Source: Colocasia esculenta (taxonomy: Eukaryota > Streptophyta > Magnoliopsida > Alismatales > Araceae). From it: a DNA stretch of 64,000 bases. Shown piece after piece: positions 24,040-34,929 of the stretch. Each line of letters begins with the position of its first letter. Position 1 is the first letter of the stretch. The position numbers and the translations under genes are program-made. The notes beneath the pieces are model-generated. The model was not told where the DNA came from. It was given only the letters and a program-made list of their open reading frames with translations, and ran no database searches. The stretch spans positions 146,147,371-146,211,370 of the forward strand of contig CM024757.1 in the NCBI GenBank assembly GCA_014218235.1. Reading direction: 5' to 3'.

Positions 24040-24187
24040 GGACGGCGGCGGTCAACGCCGGAAGACCGCCGGCGATGCCAAACCCTAGCAGAGCAGGGAT
24101 GGCATGAGACGTAATTTCAGATCTCTCCACAACCTCGCAATTGATACCCGACGCGTTTTCAATTCATAGTCACGGCGGCTATCCCCC

Positions 24188-24202
24188 GGGCTTGCAACTT
24201 GG
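24188..24202. repeat. LINE target-site duplication, right copy
   Basis: GGGCTTGCAACTTGG, identical to 18,133-18,147. Confidence 0.95.
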
Positions 24203-24208
24203 TCAACA

Positions 24209-25499
24209 TGTTGTACTCTGTAGATTTTGATGATCACAAAAACACTAATTTAATCCATTATGATAAATCACAAAAGACCAATTCTCATTCGTGTTCATGA
24301 ACCAAGTGTTTGAACTATTTATAATTAATTTGAGAGACTAATTTGTGTGTTAATTATGCAGTATAATATGCCAAAAGTCGCACGTGAAGTGGACTTCACA
24401 TAGGCCAAGGCTTGGAAAAAGTAGAGATAGAAGACTAACTGAAATATTGCAAAACTGATAGAATCGGTCTACTGATTTAGCCAGTAACATTTTGTTCTAC
24501 AAGAACAATAAAATCGGTCGACCTAAATGAATAGTGTCATCACATCAAAAAATAAGTGTTTGAAATTGGATGACCGATTTTGTGAAATCGGTCGACTGAT
24601 TCCGGCGTTTCTCAATGCGAACTTTCCAAAAAAGAGTTCTACGAAGGTTGGATTCTTTCCAAACTTTGCGATACCTCTTGAGATTATAAATACAACTTAT
24701 TCTTGTGATTTAGGAGAGTTCTACATGCCCCCAAAAGTTTGTTCTCGTGGCCTGGAGTTCAGAGAGGGGTTGTGCTGCCCTAGAGAGAGCCAATAAATGT
24801 TCTAAACCTGTAGAAGTCTGAAGAACGAGTCTTCATCGTCCATAAGCCTTCAAGATGTTCCAAGAAGGTGTTTTTCATCAGAAAGGTGTGGACTTGGTGT
24901 TGTATCTTGCAAGACTCCATTCTGAAGTGTTCTACATTAGCTAGTTCTACACTGTGACATCGTCGGGCAAAGACGACTACAAAGGCCGAACTTTTGAGAT
25001 AGGAGAACTCTATACCTTGCTTATTTAATTGTTCTCTCTCTTATCCACATTCTTTAATTTGTTCTTCCTTGAACCAAGAATAATTTGTGTGGTTGGTGTG
25101 TGGTGCGTGCAACTTGTTACATACCAGGTGATCTTGTCCCTGTAAACGAGTAGGGTTGTGGTTGTCCCTGGAAACAACAGTGTGTGGTGAGGGTTTGTCA
25201 CTTGTACATGGGAAAAAGTTAGTGGAAATCCTCACGGGGGTGTGAGATAGTGGACGTAGGCACACACAGAAGTGTGTTTTCCAAACCACTCTAAATCCTG
25301 CATGCTTCTGTGGTTTGATCCTTTTCTCCTATCTCCATTCTACGTATGTAAGGATAGTTGGTTTCGCTATTTTAATTGTTATTTCGCTGTGCATCTCACA
25401 AAATAGGTTTACTTAATTGAGTCTGATCTATTATGTGTAAAAGATTTTTAATTAGGCGATAACTAATTCACTCGTCCTCTCTTGGTTGTTCATCGCACA
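24209..25499 (+). mobile_element. Copia-like solo LTR, third family
   Basis: It begins TGTTGTACTCTGTAGATTTTGATGATCAC, the kind of opening seen in SIRE-like LTRs here, and ends near CACTCGTCCTCTCTTGGTTGTTCATCGCA (about 25,499). That is the counterpart of the pyrimidine-rich end of the other Copia LTRs. It holds ATCGGTCGAC repeats near 24,450-24,600. No primer-binding site follows, so it is a solo LTR or a remnant. No clean target duplication was found, so the right limit is approximate. Confidence 0.6.
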
Positions 25500-25559
25500 T
25501 ACGTTTGCATATTTTACTCTTCAATAAATACATTAAAAATCCAAAAATTTTGGACCAAA

Positions 25560-26199
25560 TATTTCCATCAAAGTATCTTAAAAAATTGGACTGGTTTTTG
25601 ACGGATATGAATCCATCGAAAAATCCATTGAAGCATTTTCGAGTGTTTTATGGGAACTAGAACTGGCAACATAATAGTTGGGTAGGTCGACACACCTCTC
25701 ATAGTAGGTCGATACAACCACCAGCCAAAACTCAAAGTATCTATGGAAGGACATGGGCAGGTCGACACAACTCATTCCCAGTGTCGACATATTCACAATT
25801 CTTTGAAAGGCCTAACTATCCTAGATATTATGGGTGGTTCAGAAACACAAAAAAATATTGGTCTTCTCATTGAGAGAACAACTTCAATTAAGAACAAGAA
25901 TTCAAATGTGAAAAAAATAGGAAAGCTATGCAAAGCAAAGTCAAGAGCAGAGATAACTCTAAAATAATGAGACAAGTGTGGATTTCTAAAAACTTAATTT
26001 TGAGTATAATGAATTCGCATGGTTCAAAGGGACCCAATTATGCATGGGTTCCAAAAACTATTGTTTAATGTTCTTTTCATGAATGTCTTGTAGTAGTGCA
26101 CAACAAGTGGTATCTTGATAGTGGCTGGTCAAGACATATGACTGGAGATAAAAGTAAGTTCTGCCTGATAGTTGAAAAACAAGCTAGTCATGTCACCTT
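25560..26199 (+). pseudogene. Copia gag C-terminus and protease start, relic
   Basis: Broken coding sequence leading to NSHGSKGPNYAWVPK (about 26,010-26,060) and then the retropepsin entry WYLDSG..SRHMTGDK at about 26,110-26,150, where DSG is the catalytic aspartate motif. The reading stops in HVTF at 26,199 where the antisense solo LTR is inserted, and resumes at 27,713 with GGNNKGKIIG, giving the expected Copia protease order. Gag upstream is too decayed to delimit. GTCGAC-bearing repeats at 25,685-25,795 lie inside it. Confidence 0.75.
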
Positions 26200-27707
26200 T
26201 GTTGTGTGTAGAGAGATTATCTAGAGGGGGGGGGGGGTGAATAGAGAATCTTCAGAATTTTATGACAATTCAGAAGTTAAATGCCTCGATATGACAATAC
26301 CAATTGAACAATCAACACACAAAGCAAAAAGGGAACAAACAACACACAAGAGAGGAAAATTTTAAGGTGGTTCGGCTCCAATGAGGAGACCTACAGCCAC
26401 CCCTCACAAAACCAGTGAGGTACCACTATGAGAACCACTGAGACGAATTCTCAAACACCTACTGATTCACAGCTTCTTCACATCCGCTGACTCACAGCTT
26501 GAACACTCTGCTGATACACAACTTTAACCCAATTGATCCAATCACAGCACGTGAACGATCAATACAATCTACTTCACAAAGAAGCAGATAGCACACAACT
26601 CAAATGCTCAGAAGAAATCGAAAAGATGAAAAATGAAAAGATGCCAGAACGTGTTTGGGGATCATCAAACTCCCTGCTCAGGATCCAGATTCGAATTGCA
26701 GCACTTCTAGTCTTCAGATTCGATCCCTCTACAGATGAATTCCTCTTGAAATTTGTTCCAATCGGATCACAGAGATCAATGTTGGAGAAGCTTCATGATC
26801 CTCTGTTCATGAAGAATCAACACCAGATTTTCGAAGCTTCAATTCAAGCTTGATTCAGCAACGCATCCATCTGATCACAACTCCGATATGGAATTGCATC
26901 TTCATGCTGATTATAGAGCCTCTCATCTCCTCACTTCTTGATGCTCTGCAATTTTTGTTTTCAGCAAGCTCTCCTCTCGCGCACGAACTGGAGCACTCCC
27001 CTTTTTGTTATCTGATTGCACGGGATTCTGTGCAGTGGGCCCCTCAACAGATTCACTAAAAGTGGAGGAATCTTTTTGCCGCCAAGCATCGGCACCTTCT
27101 AGAATAGCTGACGTGTAAAAAGATCCCAGTCATTGGGCCTTGGATCACTTGCTCGCGTGATGATTTCTGTTCTCTTGAAAATTCCAAGTGTAGTAGTGTC
27201 GACACTTTCAAGGTCTAGTGTCGACATACACACATTAGACTTAAGTGAAGCACACGATTTTAGTAAATGAGGACACGTGACAAACCTGAGATTTCCAAGA
27301 TATCAACTTGATCTTCCTTCTGAGTTAGCCTGATAAACAGTTGGTGTCGACCTTGGGTACAGTTAGTGTTGACCTTAGTTCTAATTGTCTTTACAATGAA
27401 CTCGGCCCTTGTATAGTGTCGACCTTATCATTACTGAGTGTCGACCTTATCAGATTACATCTCCTCAGAAAGACTTGTAACCATCTCAAGTGCTGACATA
27501 CTCTCTGAATAGCGTTGATCTGACTTGATCACACTTTCTCAGCGTAACATAGATAGACCACTAGTGTCGACCTATGTTCCAGGTAGTGTCAACCTTATCT
27601 GAATTATCCTTATTGTAAATGAATTGTACCTGTAAAGCAAATGTTGTTTGTCAAATATCTATACTTTTTACTTCAAGTGTGACATCATCAAAACCAGGGA
27701 CACAACA
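26200..27707 (-). mobile_element. Solo LTR of family B, antisense in protease
   Basis: 1,508 bp, TGTTGTGTGTAGAG..GGGACACAACA, flanked by the exact duplication ACCTT (26,195-26,199 and 27,708-27,712). In minus reading it starts TGTTGTGTCCCTGGTTTTGATGAT and holds GGAGCCGAACCACCTT near its end. Both match the element's own 3' LTR at 34,930-36,306 and 48,901-49,144. No internal sequence remains, so it arose by LTR-LTR recombination after insertion into a member of the same family. It carries GTCGAC repeats at 27,190-27,600 and a run of 12 G at 26,226. Confidence 0.92.
27190..27600. repeat. GTCGAC motif repeats in family B LTR
   Basis: About nine copies of AGTGTCGACCTTATC and variants (some TCGACA, TTGACC), spaced irregularly 20-60 bp. 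The reverse-complement set is at 35,050-35,400 in the element's 3' LTR. Confidence 0.85.
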
Positions 27708-27712
27708 ACCTT

Positions 27713-30690
27713 TGGAGGCAACAACAAAGGAAAAATTATTGGATCAGGGAAAGTACCTAAGAATATTTCCAATTCAATTGAAGATGTGCTCTTGATAGAA
27801 GGATTGGAATATAACCTACTAAGTATTAGTTAACTCTGGGATAAAGGACACGAGGTAATGTTCGAATCTCTTATATGTACCATCTTTGAACCACATTCTG
27901 AATCTGTCAAATTTATTGGTAACAAAGTAAATAATGTATACATGGTTGACTTGGATGCCCCTGAAAATATGAATTTGTGTTTTACAGCAAATAAAGATGA
28001 TCTTGCTTGTTTATGGCATCGTAGACTAGGTCATGCTAGCTACAACATGTTGCATAAACTTGTAAAGTATAACATGGTCAAAGGTTTACAAGAAATCTCC
28101 TTCAAACAAAACAATAGAATTTGTGCACCATGTACCCAAGGTAAGCAAACTAGAAAATCATTCAAAAGTGGAACTGAAAATTTGACTTCCAGTCCTTTTG
28201 AACTTATTCACATGTTTGGACCCTCTAGGACTGCCAGTCTTAATGGTAAAAGGTTTGGATATGTGCTTGTTGATGATTTTTCTAGATTTACATGGGTGTT
28301 CTATCTTACACACAAATGATGTCTTTACTAAAATTTTGGAATTTTTTTAAGAAGATCATGCGAGAAGGAAAATTTAGAATTTCTTCAATTATGTCAGACC
28401 ATGGTGGGGAATTTGAAAATTCTAACTTTGACATTTTTTGTAGAACTGAAGGAATTTCTCAAAAATTTTCATCTCCAAGGACTCCAAAACAGAATGGAGT
28501 TGTCGAAAAAGAAATAGGACATTGGTTGAAATGGCCAGAACACTACTGGCAAAAAGTGGCCTATCAAGGAAATTTTGGGTTGAGGCAATCAATACTTCTT
28601 GCTACACAATCAATTGTGCACTAGTAAGGCCTTTTAGCAAGAAAACTCCATATGAACTCCTGAAAGGTAAGAAACCCTCAATTGTTCACTTCAAAGTTTT
28701 TGGTACAAAATGCTTTATTTTGAATAATGATAAGAAGGATCTGGATAAGTTTGAACCCAAGAGTGAACTGGGTATTTTCCTTGGGTATTTTCTTGGGTAT
28801 TCAGATCATTCTAGAGCATATAAGGTATTCAATCTTAAAGATCAAATTGTTGAAGAATCTCCACACATAACATTTGATGAATTTAATGATAGTCCATGTA
28901 GAAAAGAGGAAGATGGAGACTTTCTGGAGGACAAGGAGAAACAAAAATCACATGAAGAAGAATCAAGCCAAAATGAGAAACAAGGTAAGTATGGTGAATA
29001 AGATTCTTCATCTACTAATTTAGGTAATGTACCAATAAACATCAGAGTGCTCAGAGATCATCCTTTGAACACCATTATTGGTAGTCTTCTTGAACCTAGA
29101 AAAACTAGATCTCATGCTAGGCTTATTGAAGAAATGGACCAAATGGCACTGGTTTCCTAACTTGAACCTAAAAGCATTATGGAAGCACTAAAAGATAATT
29201 TTTGGATTGATGCTATGCATGAAGAGTTAAATCAATTTGAATGAAATAAAGTTTGTCATTTAGTTCCTAGACCAACTTCTCAATTAGTTAAATGAGTGTT
29301 TAGAAATAAAACAAGTGAAGATGGAAAAATAATTAGAAATAAAGTTAGGCTACTTGCAAAAGGTTACAATCAAGAATTTGGAATTGATTTCGAAGAACCA
29401 TTTGCTCCTGTAGCTAGACTAGAGGCTATAAGAATTATGCTTGCTTTTACATGTGCACATAAAATCAAACTTCAATAAATATATGTAAAAAATGCCTTTC
29501 TAAATGGCTTCATAAAGGAGGAGGTCTTTGTTGAACAACCCCCAGATTTTGAATTTTCTGATTTCCCTAACTGTGTGTTTAAGCTAAATAAAGCTCTCTA
29601 TGGACTCAAGCATTCCCCCTGAGCTTAGTATCATATGTTAACCTCCTTTCTTACTGGTAAGGGGTACATGAGAGGTAAAGTTGATCAAACATTCTTCACA
29701 AAAGTTTAGAAAATGACATTCTTATCGTTCAAATTTACGTTGATGATATTGTGTTTGGGTCAACAAAATCTGCCATGTGTAAGGAATTTGCGGATTTAAA
29801 GACAAATGAATTTGAAATGAGCCTAATGGGAGAACTAAATTTTTTTTCTTGGATTGCAGATCAATCAAGCTCTTGAAGGAACATTTATCAGCCAATCAAA
29901 GTATATTATGGAGTTACTAAAGAAATACAAGATGGAAGGTGCAAAAGCCTTAGCAACTCCAATGAGCACCACTGTAAGTCTTGATGCAGACCTCAAAGGT
30001 AACATGGTAGATGCAAAAACCTATAGATGTATGATCGGATCCTTATTATATCTTACAGTATCTAAACCAGATAAACATTTTTCAGTGTGCATGTGTGCTA
30101 GATTTCAGACTAGTCCCAGAGAATCCCACATGAGTGCAGTAAAAAGAATTTTTAGGTACTTAGCCAGAACTCATGAGTTGAGATTGTGGTTTTCTGTATC
30201 ATGTATTTTGAACTTAAATTTTTATTCTGATGTGGACTATGCTGGATGCAAGTTGGATATAAAAAGTACTAGTGGTTATTGCTAATTTTTGGGAGGATGT
30301 TTAGTCTCTTGGGCTTCTAAGAAACAACACTCTGTTGCACTCTCCACTACAGAGGCAGAGTATGTTGCTGCGAGGAGCTGTGGAACCCAAGTGTTGTGGA
30401 TTAAACATCAACTTCAAGACTACCAAGTAGATCTTAAACGTGTCTCAATAATGTGTGATAACACTAGTGCCATAAGCTTAGCAAAAAATCCAATCTAGCA
30501 CTCTAGGACTAAGCACATTGAAATTAGACACCATTTTTTAAGAGATGAAGTTAGCAAAATATCTTTTGAAATATATTTTATTGAAACCACTAAACAAATT
30601 GCTGATATCTTCACAAAACTCCTTTGCAAAGAAAGATTTTCATCTTTGAGAAGAGAGCTTAGTCTATGCTTAATTGATTGAATGATCAAT
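27713..30690 (+). pseudogene. Copia pol: protease end, integrase, RT, RNase H
   Basis: A polyprotein relic for cDNA synthesis and integration. It shows GGNNKGKIIGSG and EDVLLIEGLEYNLLSIS (protease end), the GAG-pre-integrase zinc motif (HRRLGHASYNML..CAPCTQGK), the integrase core (DDFSRFTWVFYL, SDHGGEFEN, TPKQNGVVEK), RT ([24 protein letters not shown] shown in part, QIN and YIMELLKKYKM blocks) and RNase H (YSDVDYAGCKLD, WASKKQHSVALSTTEAEY, CDNTSAISLAKNP). It ends in the usual RRELSLC region near 30,670. Stops and frameshifts recur (for example near 27,831, 28,317, 29,001, 29,476 and 30,283), and the RT YVDD region near 29,740 is in a shifted frame. Confidence 0.92.
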
Positions 30691-32515
30691 TTGTGTTTGA
30701 CCTTGCTTACTTGAGTGAAACTTTTTGATGTATTATATATCTAGATTTTTTTTGGTATATCAAATGGTGATTTGTGGAAGGGCAAGTTAGGCTTCTTTGA
30801 AAACTTTTCATTATGCGTGAGAAATTTTCTCCGCCAAGCACCAAAATATCCTATGATATATGATAAATTGTGTTTGACAAATCATGCCCATGCTCATGCT
30901 CATTGCACATCTCTTAGAATATTGTTCATACGAAGGGGGAGCACTTGTTCAATAAAAGAGGATCCTTCTTGGGTATTGAGTATTGCAGCTGTAAAGGAAG
31001 ATGTTGGTAAGTTAATTGATTTGTGGTCTTGCTTAGTTCTAAGGCAGAAAAGGTTGAAAAGTTCAGCAATTGTTTAATTCAATCTGAGGCAAGTCGATAC
31101 TACTTGATCTTGTGTCGACACACTTTCTCCTTATCCTTGATCCTTCCCCATTTTCTCCACATAATTCTTGAACAAACATACTTATTTAGGGGGAGTATTT
31201 AATCATGATGAGTTTTTAACTCTAGGGCAATGTTTTAGGGGAGTTAAAGTTGTTAGTCTCTTATCTTCATTTCCCCTTAAATTCAGAGAAATGGTTTGTG
31301 ATTTATAAACATTTAAACTTGACTTTGAAATTTCTGAAAAGAACCTAAGAGAACATAGATGATAGCTTTAAAACATTAAAAAAAAATCTGCATCCCTCTG
31401 AACTCTGAACTCTGAAATTCATGAGTATGTAGGTTTCCCTAATTGAAAATTTTCAAAATACATTAAAAAAAACACTCTTCTCCTTTGCGGTAGGATAAGA
31501 ACATAAATCATGTTAATTGTTTTGGGCAGAGCAATGATTACTTTTCGAGAAACTGCATATCTTCATAAAATGAAGAATCATTGTATGTCATGAAGAGCAG
31601 TTATCTCTGTTCATTAGAGTGTTAATAAAATTATGAAAATTTTGTGCTTCTAAGTAACTGGTGATTCCTGCGTCTAAACAACATGTATATTCATGTAAAA
31701 AGGTGGCACATAACCCTTGTGACAGGATGATTACCCGACTTGAGTAATCAGGGATTCTGGTGTGTGAAAAGCATGAATTCTTGCATGAAAAAAGATGTGT
31801 TATATCTGAATGTTCTTTTTTTTATCAAGAAGAATAAAGAAAAAATCTACAAGAAAGAATTAAAATGTTATGCCGAAGTGTTTAAATTCAATACATTTTG
31901 AATGTCTTTCTTCTATAGTTTCCTATATGCAAATGATGAGTAAGAGTTAAAGGATATGCCAATGTATTTTGAAGAATTTTTTAAATTCTATTAAATATGC
32001 TTCATGGTCGTTCAGTTATTTTAATGGTCAAATTAAGGCTTATAACTTTCAAACCATTAATCTCTAAAAAAAACCAAAAAAAGGGGGGGGGGGGGGCGTA
32101 AATAAAAAGAAATCTGGGTAACATCATTAACTCTTTCAAAAATCCTAAAAACCTAAGATGGTCATAATTCTCATGTTTTAACACTCATCCCTTAATTTTT
32201 ATGGACTTTATTCTGATTCTTTGATCTCATGTGGGTCGACGCACATAACCTCTATGTCGACACAATCTATTCTCTTTATTGTGGAACCAATTAAGCCCTG
32301 TTGTTACATGCGTTTACTGTACCTTCGAGGGTAGGTTGACACACTTCTCTTAAAATGACCCAAATTGGTCTCAACACACCCATTCGTTCTCAATCCCTCC
32401 TTCCTATTCTCTCTCTCTCTCTCTCTTGCCTTCGGAAGCTCTTTCATTCTTCGGCGACCTTTTCCCTCATTTATTCACCATGGCATCAAAACTTCAAGCA
32501 TAAAGGGGTAGAAAT
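30691..32515 (+). other. Long pol-to-env spacer of Copia family B
   Basis: No protein is recognised. The sequence holds purine runs of polypurine type (GAAGGGGGAGCA at 30,934, AGGGGGAGTATT at 31,189), GTCGAC-bearing stretches (31,092-31,130 and 32,235-32,345) and a 14-G homopolymer at 32,083-32,096. A CT microsatellite lies at about 32,408-32,427. The only longer open frame (30,772-31,077) has no homology I recognise. SIRE-type elements normally have such a spacer. Confidence 0.6.
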
Positions 32516-34612
32516 GTGAGGGCTACAGAACCATGGATCATCATTAACGAGCCTACCGAGCATAGATGCAAGGCTAGGTTTGATACAGAAAAGAGAATGA
32601 CACCGCAAAAGAGAAAAGCAATGGCGGCTACCTTTTCAAGCCATAGATTCACTCATCTCCGAACAGCCAAAGAAAATGCTTTGTCAAAAGGTAAGAAAAA
32701 GACTGAATTTGTCTCCCTCAGTAGTTCAGATGAAGAGGGTGAGTCTACTGCTCCAAGAAGAAGCACTAAAAACCCTACTGAGAAGGGTTCAGATTCCTCA
32801 CTACCATAAAGCCATGAAGATGATAATGGGACAAAAGAATAAGAAAATAGCATTGAAGATACTGAGTCATAAGAAGAAATGCCACAACACACTTCAGCAC
32901 CAGGGCTTGGTCATCCAGAAGTAGAAAATACTAGTTCAGAAATTGATAAGGAAGAATCAGATGAATCTGAATTATGGGATGAATCCGGTGAAGACACAAC
33001 TACTATAGGCTCAGTTGAACACATGCAGCTTCTTAAACCGAGAGTGGTCAATACTGAAGATGATGGTTTGTAGCTGGCCTTCCCAGAATTATTTAAACTT
33101 TTTGAGTTCTAAGGTTGGATAAATTTCATTAGTAAACATAGGATTTTCTATCCTACTGTGGTCCAAGAGTTCTATGCTAATCTAAAAAGCCACAAAATGG
33201 CTTTAGAAACTACAATCCAAGGGATTCACATTGACTTGTCAACCAAATTTATGAGAGAAGCATTGGAGATTCCATTTGTTGGAAAGGATGCTTATGAGTA
33301 CAAGTTTTGCCCACATGAAGCTTACACATTAATGACTGGACTTGAACATAATAAGCAGAATGTTGTGTAAACTAGGGTTTCATGTTTGAATGCAAACATA
33401 TTTCCTCCTTTGAATAAAATGCTACATCATATATGTACAACCATATTGACACCACAAGGAGGAGGAAAAAGTAGAGCCACATGAGTGCAAAGATTCCTAC
33501 TCTATTGTTTGCTAAAAAAGGTAAAAGCTAACTTGGCTGAAGTATTTTGTCAAATCATTCATGAGACCACCAGGAAAGAGCTAAGAAGGTGTCTACCATA
33601 TGCTGCTCATTTAACAGTCTTCTTTCAGAAAGCTGGAGTACCTTTGAGTCAATCAAAATCACAGTCCATTCCAAAGTATAACATATATTGTTGGTCAACA
33701 TAATAACATTTATGAAGTTCAAAATGGAGGGAGAAAGATTGGTATAGGGACCAATTTCTCATGTTGAGAAACCTTCTGTGGACCAACCAGAAGCACTTCA
33801 AGATGAAGAACCTCCTGTACATTCACCAAACATTCAAGAAGATGAAAATGTTGGAATTCAGGTGGATCAGCCACCTATTGAGATGAACCAAGATTAGTAC
33901 ATTAGAGATGCATGCACTACCCATCTTCTGTTCATCAAAATCAACCACCTAGTCCAGGGGCACATGAAGTCTCAAGAGCTCACGGAACAACATCATCTTC
34001 AGCTACTGCATTTATAAGCCCTAATCATTTATGTGAGTTGATTCAAGATCATTTTGAGAAGATGCAAACCTCTTTAGCACAGTTAAATGAAAAAGTGGAC
34101 CACCAATCCACTAGTTTCGAAGAAATATTGACAGATATTGAAAAATCAATTGTAGCTGGATTTAAAATGATGGAAGAAAAAATTGATTTTTCAAGGTTAA
34201 GAATTAACAAGTTGATTGAGAAGCTTCGCCAAATGTTTGATCATGCTGCTTACACTAAATCTTACATATCTGATGAAGTACAAATCATTGAAAGATTGGT
34301 ACAAGACAATAGAGGACATCTCCAAAATCTTCCATCCCTCAGAGTTTCATACAATCATTTGGTTGAGAATTTAAATATGTTGAAGGACCACAACATTGAA
34401 ATGGGAAGATAATTAGTCCAGTTGAAAAATGACATTGATCAAGATCAACACAACAGTCATGCCTCTTTCACATCCTTGCATGAGACATTTGATATCAGGC
34501 TGCAAGACCTGAAGATCTACATTGAGACCAACAATGATGCTTTGAATGCCCGTTTGGCCAGGATTGAAGCTAAATTGTTTGCCATTTCATCTCAGTCTCC
34601 ACATCATCCTTA
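32516..34612 (+). pseudogene. SIRE-like env-like ORF, decayed
   Basis: This is the third ORF after pol, of unknown function, called env-like in SIRE elements. From 32,516 to about 33,703 one frame holds a basic/Ser-rich N-terminus, an acidic stretch (SDEEGES, SEIDKEESDESELWDESGED) and the conserved VVQEFYANLKSHK..IQGIHIDLS block of the putative plant transposon protein domain. It is interrupted by at least seven stops. After a frame change near 33,710-33,910 a second frame (33,912-34,612, one TAA at 34,410) gives a coiled coil (FEKMQTSLAQLNEKVDHQ, IEKSIVAGFKMMEEKIDF). No signal peptide or membrane anchor is convincing. Compare the much better preserved relative at 59,931-63,599. Confidence 0.75.
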
Positions 34613-34915
34613 ATTTAAGCCCCTAGTTTGATGATGTCAAAGGAGGAGAGAAAGTCTCTTCTTTATGTAATGCAATGGGTGTAAGGGGTTGGGAACACCA
34701 CACACCTCATGTCACACATTTCATGTCACTCATTTATTGTATGCATTCTCATTGTATGTCTAATAATCTAAAATGCAATACAGTTCAATGGTTGTCCGCA
34801 ACATTTGTGATGGTTTTATATAATTGAATGTTTGAAATGGCAGTGTGATGGTGTAGCCTGAACTAATGACTTACACAAATGGCAAAAGGATTTATATATC
34901 ATAGTTGTCATCATC

Positions 34916-34929
34916 AAAAAGGGGGAGAT
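34916..34929 (+). promoter_or_regulatory. Polypurine tract of Copia family B
   Basis: AAAAAGGGGGAGAT directly before the LTR start TGTTGTGTCCC, the plus-strand priming site. Confidence 0.85.

Larger units (their letters stand above)
18148..24187 (-). mobile_element. L1-type LINE retrotransposon, near full length
   Basis: A 6.0-kb minus-strand element with a 15-bp exact target duplication, a 3' poly(A) tail (15 T on the plus strand at 18,148-18,162), ORF1 with a zinc knuckle, and ORF2 with endonuclease, reverse transcriptase and RNase H. This is the layout of plant L1 elements that have acquired a cellular-type RNase H. ORF1 is open and ORF2 has one nonsense codon and one frameshift. The 5' end, about 24,187, starts GGGATAGCCGCCGTGAC in minus reading (the first G could also belong to the duplication) and looks complete. 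It inserted into the last ~75 bases of the family A LTR. Confidence 0.95.
10596..24208 (+). mobile_element. Copia family A 3' LTR, split by two insertions
   Basis: The LTR starts TGTTAACTCC right after the polypurine tract and ends CACCCCTCCTCTGGGCTTGC..GGTCAACA at about 24,208, so the termini TGTTAAC/GTCAACA are near-inverted. Its parts are 10,596-11,630, 16,507-18,147 and a few bases after 24,202. Removing the GC-rich LTR nest and the LINE leaves about 2.7 kb. Its end and internal minisatellite match the minus-strand LTR at 57,876-59,723, which identifies the family. The SIRE-like U5 text (CTTGATCTAGGGGCC, repeated GAAGACCTGTTG) is near 17,610-17,890. The matching 5' LTR is not in the window. 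Confidence 0.8.

Noticed and set aside
30772..31077. 101-codon frame in the Copia spacer
   Set aside because: No recognised motif; lies in a spacer with many purine tracts; composition unconvincing.
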